The translations under genes were made by a program, and so were the position numbers. DNA of 17,600 nucleotides from CAG-791 sp963591995 (GTDB taxonomy: Bacteria > Bacillota > Clostridia > Lachnospirales > Lachnospiraceae). Where the stretch lies: the NCBI GenBank assembly GCA_963591995.1, contig CAVAUJ010000052.1, positions 1 through 17,600 of the forward strand, read 5' to 3'. Of the stretch, positions 13,636-17,600 are shown piece after piece. Every line of letters starts with the position of its first letter. The first letter of the stretch is position 1. The notes beneath the pieces were generated by a model. The model did not search any database and was not told where the DNA came from. It saw only the letters and a program-made list of their open reading frames with translations.

Positions 13636-15078
13636 ATGGACCCTGTCAGTCACAGCAAAGACGAGGATCGGGAGGAAACCGGGCCGGTTTCCGGCACACA
13701 GGTCAACATGGAGTTCATGCGGGAGGAGATTCGTCAGCGCCCGCTGAACAAGAAAAAATTCCTGCGCAGAACCGCGATAACGGCTTTTCTCGCCGTGCTC
13801 TTCGGTGCCATTGCCTGCACGGTATTCCTTGTTCTGGAACCGTTGATCAATCAGGCGATCAATCCGGTGGAGGAGACGGCCCCGGTGACGCTCTCGGAGA
13901 CAACGGTGGCAGAGGAGATGTCGCCGGAGGATATGATCGCCAGCGATGAGGAAATTCAGCAGGCGGAGGTTGAGAAAAAGGCAGCCAGCCTGGTGGATAC
14001 CGATGCCATTGCGGCGGAGGTACAGTCAAAGGTGCAGGAGGAAATGGCCGCAAAGGAGGAGACGGAGGAGAACGCCTCCGAATTGTCCTCGTACCGTCAG
14101 ACCTATGCCGCCCTGCGCGCGCTGGCGGAGGAGGCGGCAAAATCGGTTGTGACGGTGACGGTGGTCACATCGGATTATGACTGGGCGGGAGATGTGTACA
14201 ACACCTCCGGCTCGGAGAGCGGTTTGATTGTGGCACTTCACGGGAAGGACATCCTGATTCTGACGGGGACGGAGGAATACGAGGAGGCAGAGGAGATTCG
14301 CGTGGAGTTCCATGACGGACAGCAGGCCGCGGCCGAGCTTGTCTCCGCGGACAGTGTGACGGGGATTGCCATCCTCAAGGTTCCGGAGAGCAGTCTGAGC
14401 GGCCCGGTGGCGGAAAACGGGGACATTGCACCTGCCGTGCTCGGCAGCGGCACCAATAAGGAGCTGACGGGAGAGCCGGTAATCGCCGTCGGAAATCCTG
14501 CGGGAGGCACGAATTCGGTCGGCTACGGGATGGTGACGAACGCAGGACTTGCTCTGGATGTCACAGACAGCGCACTGACGCAGATTACAACCGACATTGC
14601 AGGCAGCACGCAGGGAAGCGGCGTGCTGGTGGATCTGGACGGCAAAGTGATCGGATGGATTGCCATGCAATATCGCACGGCATCCACGCAGAATCTTCTC
14701 TGCGGCATAGGGATCACGGAAATGAAGCCGCTCATTGAGAAAATGTCCAATGAAATCCGCATGGGATATCTTGGAATTCATGGAACCGATGTTCCGGAGA
14801 AGGTGCAGGAGGAACAGGGAATACCGGCCGGGGCCTATATCCTGCGGACCCAGATGGATTCCCCGGCGATGCATGCGGGGATTCAGAGCGGAGATGTCAT
14901 TACCGCGGCGGGAGGACAAAAGGTGGAGAGCTATCAGGAGCTGGTCGACATTCTGACAGAGAGTCGATCCGGGAGAGAGCTGGCCATCACGGTGATGCGC
15001 CGGGGCAGCAACGGATATCATTCGGTGAATCTGACGGCGGAGTTGGAGGCAAGGCTTGAATTTGGAACAAAGCCGTGA
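13636..15078 (+). CDS. Membrane-anchored HtrA-like protein with PDZ domain, predicted pseudoprotease
   Basis: A 480-residue protein with a charged cytoplasmic tail (1-45), one membrane segment (about 46-68), an acidic, probably coiled linker, a trypsin-like HtrA/DegP domain (about 140-370) and a PDZ domain (about 376-470). The fold is clear from VIAVGNPAGG, TDIAGSTQGSGVLVDLDG and GYLGI..SPAMHAGIQSGDVI. The catalytic triad is not: the LTNxH motif reads LTGTE (Glu213 in place of His), the DxxTDLA motif reads DSVTGIA (Gly243 in place of Asp), and GNSGGP reads QGSGVL, leaving only Ser328. It is therefore unlikely to cut peptides and may act as a binding or sensing protein. From memory, similar proteins are common in Lachnospiraceae. 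AAGGAG (13621-13626) overlaps the ptsI stop, so the two genes are probably cotranscribed. Confidence 0.85.
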   Translation: MDPVSHSKDEDREETGPVSGTQVNMEFMREEIRQRPLNKKKFLRRTAITAFLAVLFGAIACTVFLVLEPLINQAINPVEETAPVTLSETTVAEEMSPEDMIASDEEIQQAEVEKKAASLVDTDAIAAEVQSKVQEEMAAKEETEENASELSSYRQTYAALRALAEEAAKSVVTVTVVTSDYDWAGDVYNTSGSESGLIVALHGKDILILTGTEEYEEAEEIRVEFHDGQQAAAELVSADSVTGIAILKVPESSLSGPVAENGDIAPAVLGSGTNKELTGEPVIAVGNPAGGTNSVGYGMVTNAGLALDVTDSALTQITTDIAGSTQGSGVLVDLDGKVIGWIAMQYRTASTQNLLCGIGITEMKPLIEKMSNEIRMGYLGIHGTDVPEKVQEEQGIPAGAYILRTQMDSPAMHAGIQSGDVITAAGGQKVESYQELVDILTESRSGRELAITVMRRGSNGYHSVNLTAELEARLEFGTKP

Positions 15079-15182
15079 CACAATCGAGCTCTGGGAGGAG
15101 ATCCATTCAACTTCCATCAGGAATGTGTCCGCAAGCGGTCAATTCATGTTGGATATAGATATAGATTCAGAAGGGATACAGC

Positions 15183-16127
15183 ATGCAGTATATCAAGGAT
15201 TTGAAGGAAGGCGACAGCGTCAGCGGCATTTATCTCTGCCGCAGGAAGAGCGAGCTCACGGCGAAAAACGGACGTGCCTACGACAGCCTTGTCCTTCAGG
15301 ACAAGACCGGCAGTATGGATGCGAAGATCTGGGAACCGGGGAGTGTCGGCATCGAGGAATTCTCGGAGATGGATTACATCGACATCGTAGGCGATGTGAC
15401 GGTCTATCAGAAGAAATACCAGCTGAACATCAAGAGAGCACGCCGCTGCCGGGAAGGGGAGTATGATCCCGCCGAGTATGTTCCGGTGTCCCATAAAGAC
15501 CGCAAACAGATGTGGACGGAGCTGATCCGCCTGGCCAATAAGGTAAAGGAGCCGCATCTGCGCCAGCTGATCATCCGTTTCTTCGTGGAGGACAAGGAAT
15601 TCATACATTCCTTTCAGGTTTCCTCCGCGGCCAAGACCGTGCACCATGGGTTTATGGGGGGACTTCTCGAGCACACCCTCGGTGTCATGAGGCTCTGCGA
15701 CGCGTTTGCAGACAATTATGATTTTCTGAACCGGGATCTCCTGCTGACAGCAGCGATGTTCCATGATATCGGAAAGACGAAGGAGCTGTCGAAATTCCCG
15801 CAGAATGACTATACCAACGAAGGACAGCTCATCGGCCATATCATCATCGGCGTGGAAATGATCGATGAGAAAATAAGAGAAATTCCGGATTTCCCGCCGG
15901 TTCTGTCCGCCGAGCTGCGCCACTGTATTCTCGCTCATCATGGGGAATTCGAGTACGGCTCACCCAAAAAACCGGCGCTCGCCGAGGCGGCGGCGCTGAA
16001 TTTCGCAGACAACGCCGATGCCAAGCTTGAAATCTTTAAGGAGATGTTCGAGAGAGGGACCGAAGAGAGCCCGTGGCTTGGCTGGCAGCAGCTGCTGGAT
16101 TCCAACATTCGAAAGACCGAGGTGTGA
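15183..16127 (+). CDS. yhaM: 3'-5' exoribonuclease of the YhaM family (OB-fold plus HD domain)
   Basis: A 314-residue protein with an N-terminal OB-fold nucleic-acid-binding domain (about 1-85, LVLQDKTGSMDAKIWEP) and a metal-dependent HD domain. The HD ligands are visible: His154-His155, His164 in GGLLEHTLGV, His194-Asp195 in MFHDIGKTKEL, His252-His253 in AHHGEFEYGSPKKP and the aspartates of NFADNADAK. This matches YhaM of Bacillus and CBF1 of Staphylococcus, which trim RNA (and some DNA) 3' ends in the cytoplasm. ATG 15183 follows AAGGG (15171-15175) by 7 bases. The 104-base gap after the HtrA-like gene has no clear terminator or promoter, so cotranscription is plausible. Confidence 0.9.
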   Translation: MQYIKDLKEGDSVSGIYLCRRKSELTAKNGRAYDSLVLQDKTGSMDAKIWEPGSVGIEEFSEMDYIDIVGDVTVYQKKYQLNIKRARRCREGEYDPAEYVPVSHKDRKQMWTELIRLANKVKEPHLRQLIIRFFVEDKEFIHSFQVSSAAKTVHHGFMGGLLEHTLGVMRLCDAFADNYDFLNRDLLLTAAMFHDIGKTKELSKFPQNDYTNEGQLIGHIIIGVEMIDEKIREIPDFPPVLSAELRHCILAHHGEFEYGSPKKPALAEAAALNFADNADAKLEIFKEMFERGTEESPWLGWQQLLDSNIRKTEV

Positions 16128-16144
16128 GGAAAGCGAGGTAGGAA

Positions 16145-17600
16145 GTGTCTTTTCAAAAGGGAGATATCGTCTCCGTTCACATTGACGACATCGGCGCCGA
16201 CGGGGCCGGCATCGGGAAGGCGGACGGCTTTACGCTGTTCGTTAAGGACACGGTGCCGGGAGATGTCATAACAGCGGCAATCATGAAAATCAAAAAGGGC
16301 TACGGCTATGCCAGACTTTTGCAGGTGACAGAGCCGTCGCCCTTTCGCGTTGCTGCCAAGTGTCCCGCGGCAAGACAGTGCGGGGGATGTCAGCTCCAGG
16401 AGCTGTCCTATGAGCAGCAGCTGCTGTTCAAGGAGAAGAAGGTGCGGGATGTTCTGCTGCGCATCGGCGGCTTTTCGGAGGAAAAGGTGCAGGAAACGCT
16501 GCGCCCGGTCATCGGAATGGAAGATCCATGGCGCTTTCGCAACAAGGAACAGCTCCCCGTCGGCATGCGGAACGGGAAACCGACGGCAGGATTTTATGCC
16601 GGACGCACGCATTGCATTGTACCCGTCACGGACTGCCTTGCGGGACCGGCAGTGAATCGTGAGATCATGGAGACGATCCTGCAGTACATGTCCGATTACG
16701 GGGTGCCGGCCTACCGGGAGGAAACCGGGAAGGGATTGATCCGTCATGTCCTCCTGCGCAGCGGGTGGTACACGGGAGAAATCATGGTCTGCCTGGTGGT
16801 GAACGGTACACGGCTTCCGCACGAAAAGGAGCTGGTGCAAAGACTCCTGTCACGAGGACCGATGGCCGAAGAGAATCGGAAGCCGGCGGCGGACGCGGGA
16901 AAGGCGGCGCCGGGAATTGCCGGGATCTGTCTTAATACCAATACGACACGCAGCAATGTCATCATGGGCACGGAAACGCGTACACTGTGGGGAAAGAGCA
17001 CCATCACGGACGTTATGCATGTGATGGATGTGGAGACCGCGGAAGGGAAAACCCTGTTTCATCCCACGGGCAGACAGGTGCAATACCGGATCTCTCCCGT
17101 CTCCTTCTATCAGGTGAATCCGATACAGGCGGAAAAGCTGTACAGCCTGGTGCGGAATGATGCGGGACTCACCGGCAGCGAAATTGTGTGGGATCTGTAT
17201 TGCGGTGTCGGTACCATCGGCTGCTTTCTCGCAGCAGACGCCGGAGAGGTGTACGGTGTGGAGGTGATTCCGGAGGCGGTCAGGGATGCCGCACAGAACG
17301 CAGCGTGCAACAGACTTACGAACACCTCCTTCCATGCGGGCAAGGCAGAGGAAGTGGTGCCGGCCTATGTGCAGCAGCAGAGAAGCGAAAGGACACGGCA
17401 CGCTTCGGCAATCAACGACAACGGTGAGATCTCCGGAGAAAGCGTCGTGGATGTCGTTGTCGTGGACCCGCCGCGCAAGGGGTGCGATGAGAAATGCCTC
17501 CAAACCATTCTGGAGGTGCAGCCGAAACGGATCGTCTATGTCAGCTGTGACCCGGCCACGATGGCAAGGGACTGCAGAGTGCTCGCGGCAGGCGGCTACG
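16145..17600 (+). CDS. 23S rRNA (uracil-C5)-methyltransferase, RumA/RlmD family, 3' end outside window
   Basis: An SAM-dependent m5U methyltransferase open to the right edge, with 485 codons visible. It starts at GTG 16145 with GAGG (16135-16138) 6 bases upstream, 17 bases after the yhaM stop. An N-terminal TRAM RNA-binding domain (1-65) is followed by iron-sulfur cysteines Cys73, Cys79, Cys82 (CX5CX2C) and Cys164. The SAM motif DLYCGVGTIG is at 350-359, the DPPRKG motif begins at Asp441 and the catalytic cysteine is Cys468 in YVSCDPATMARD. All expected residues are present. Two hydrophilic insertions (about 238-258 and 409-433) look lineage-specific. In Gram-positive bacteria this family includes RlmCD, which methylates two 23S uridines; the exact target is not decidable here. 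Confidence 0.9.
   Translation, partial: MSFQKGDIVSVHIDDIGADGAGIGKADGFTLFVKDTVPGDVITAAIMKIKKGYGYARLLQVTEPSPFRVAAKCPAARQCGGCQLQELSYEQQLLFKEKKVRDVLLRIGGFSEEKVQETLRPVIGMEDPWRFRNKEQLPVGMRNGKPTAGFYAGRTHCIVPVTDCLAGPAVNREIMETILQYMSDYGVPAYREETGKGLIRHVLLRSGWYTGEIMVCLVVNGTRLPHEKELVQRLLSRGPMAEENRKPAADAGKAAPGIAGICLNTNTTRSNVIMGTETRTLWGKSTITDVMHVMDVETAEGKTLFHPTGRQVQYRISPVSFYQVNPIQAEKLYSLVRNDAGLTGSEIVWDLYCGVGTIGCFLAADAGEVYGVEVIPEAVRDAAQNAACNRLTNTSFHAGKAEEVVPAYVQQQRSERTRHASAINDNGEISGESVVDVVVVDPPRKGCDEKCLQTILEVQPKRIVYVSCDPATMARDCRVLAAGGY

Noticed and set aside
15149..15167. TATAGA repeated in the gap before yhaM as a possible promoter
   Set aside because: No -35-like hexamer lies 16-18 bases upstream of either copy.
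15056..15466. A 136-codon plus-strand frame bridging the HtrA-like gene and yhaM
   Set aside because: It overlaps the certain start of yhaM in another frame for most of its length and turns into Arg/Gln/Gly-rich shadow sequence.
1..17600. Mobile elements, CRISPR arrays, tRNA or rRNA genes, prophage or defence genes
   Set aside because: No transposase, integrase, spaced repeats, cloverleaf sequences or known defence domains were seen. Every large frame is a housekeeping family.

Overview
The window is 17.6 kb of compact, G+C-rich chromosomal DNA in which all 16 protein genes lie on the + strand. The gene set and order (hup, rqcP, divIC-like, tilS, hpt, ftsH; a type 3 ProS; a class II aldolase; low-GC Gram-positive PTS proteins; a membrane HtrA-like protein) point to a Clostridia member, most likely Lachnospiraceae-like. 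The genus cannot be fixed from the sequence. The sporulation genes that normally sit inside the hup-to-ftsH block (yabP, yabQ, spoIIE) are absent, which suggests a non-spore-forming lineage. No rRNA, tRNA, CRISPR array, insertion sequence or prophage gene was seen. It looks like core chromosome, not an accessory island.

Layout. (1) 1-461: a good promoter, ptsH (HPr) and a perfect intrinsic terminator. (2) 480-5456: leuA, a hotdog thioesterase, proS and cca, closely spaced. (3) 5440-10602: a promoter inside the end of cca drives hup, then a terminator-like hairpin, then rqcP, divIC-like, tilS, hpt and ftsH with overlapping or closely spaced starts. (4) 10603-10918: a 300-base gap with a candidate C-rich small RNA (own extended -10 promoter, three C-runs, intrinsic terminator) and a separate strong promoter for fba. 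(5) 10919-13621: fba, a very strong terminator and ptsI. (6) 13636-17600: an HtrA/PDZ membrane protein that has lost its catalytic His and Asp, a YhaM-type exoribonuclease, and an iron-sulfur RNA m5U methyltransferase that runs off the right edge.

How they work together. ptsH and ptsI encode the two general proteins of the sugar phosphotransferase system, and fba adds a glycolytic step. proS, cca, tilS, rqcP and the methyltransferase serve tRNA or rRNA maturation and translation quality control. ftsH and the HtrA-like protein belong to envelope and protein quality control. A recurring design is a strongly expressed short gene (ptsH, hup, fba), an intrinsic terminator, and then a lesser-expressed gene on the same strand. 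In two cases no room is left for a promoter after the terminator, so partial readthrough probably sets lower expression of the downstream genes. The most novel candidates are the C-rich small RNA at about 10702-10795 and the pseudoprotease at 13636-15078. There is a 13-base run of undetermined bases inside tilS.
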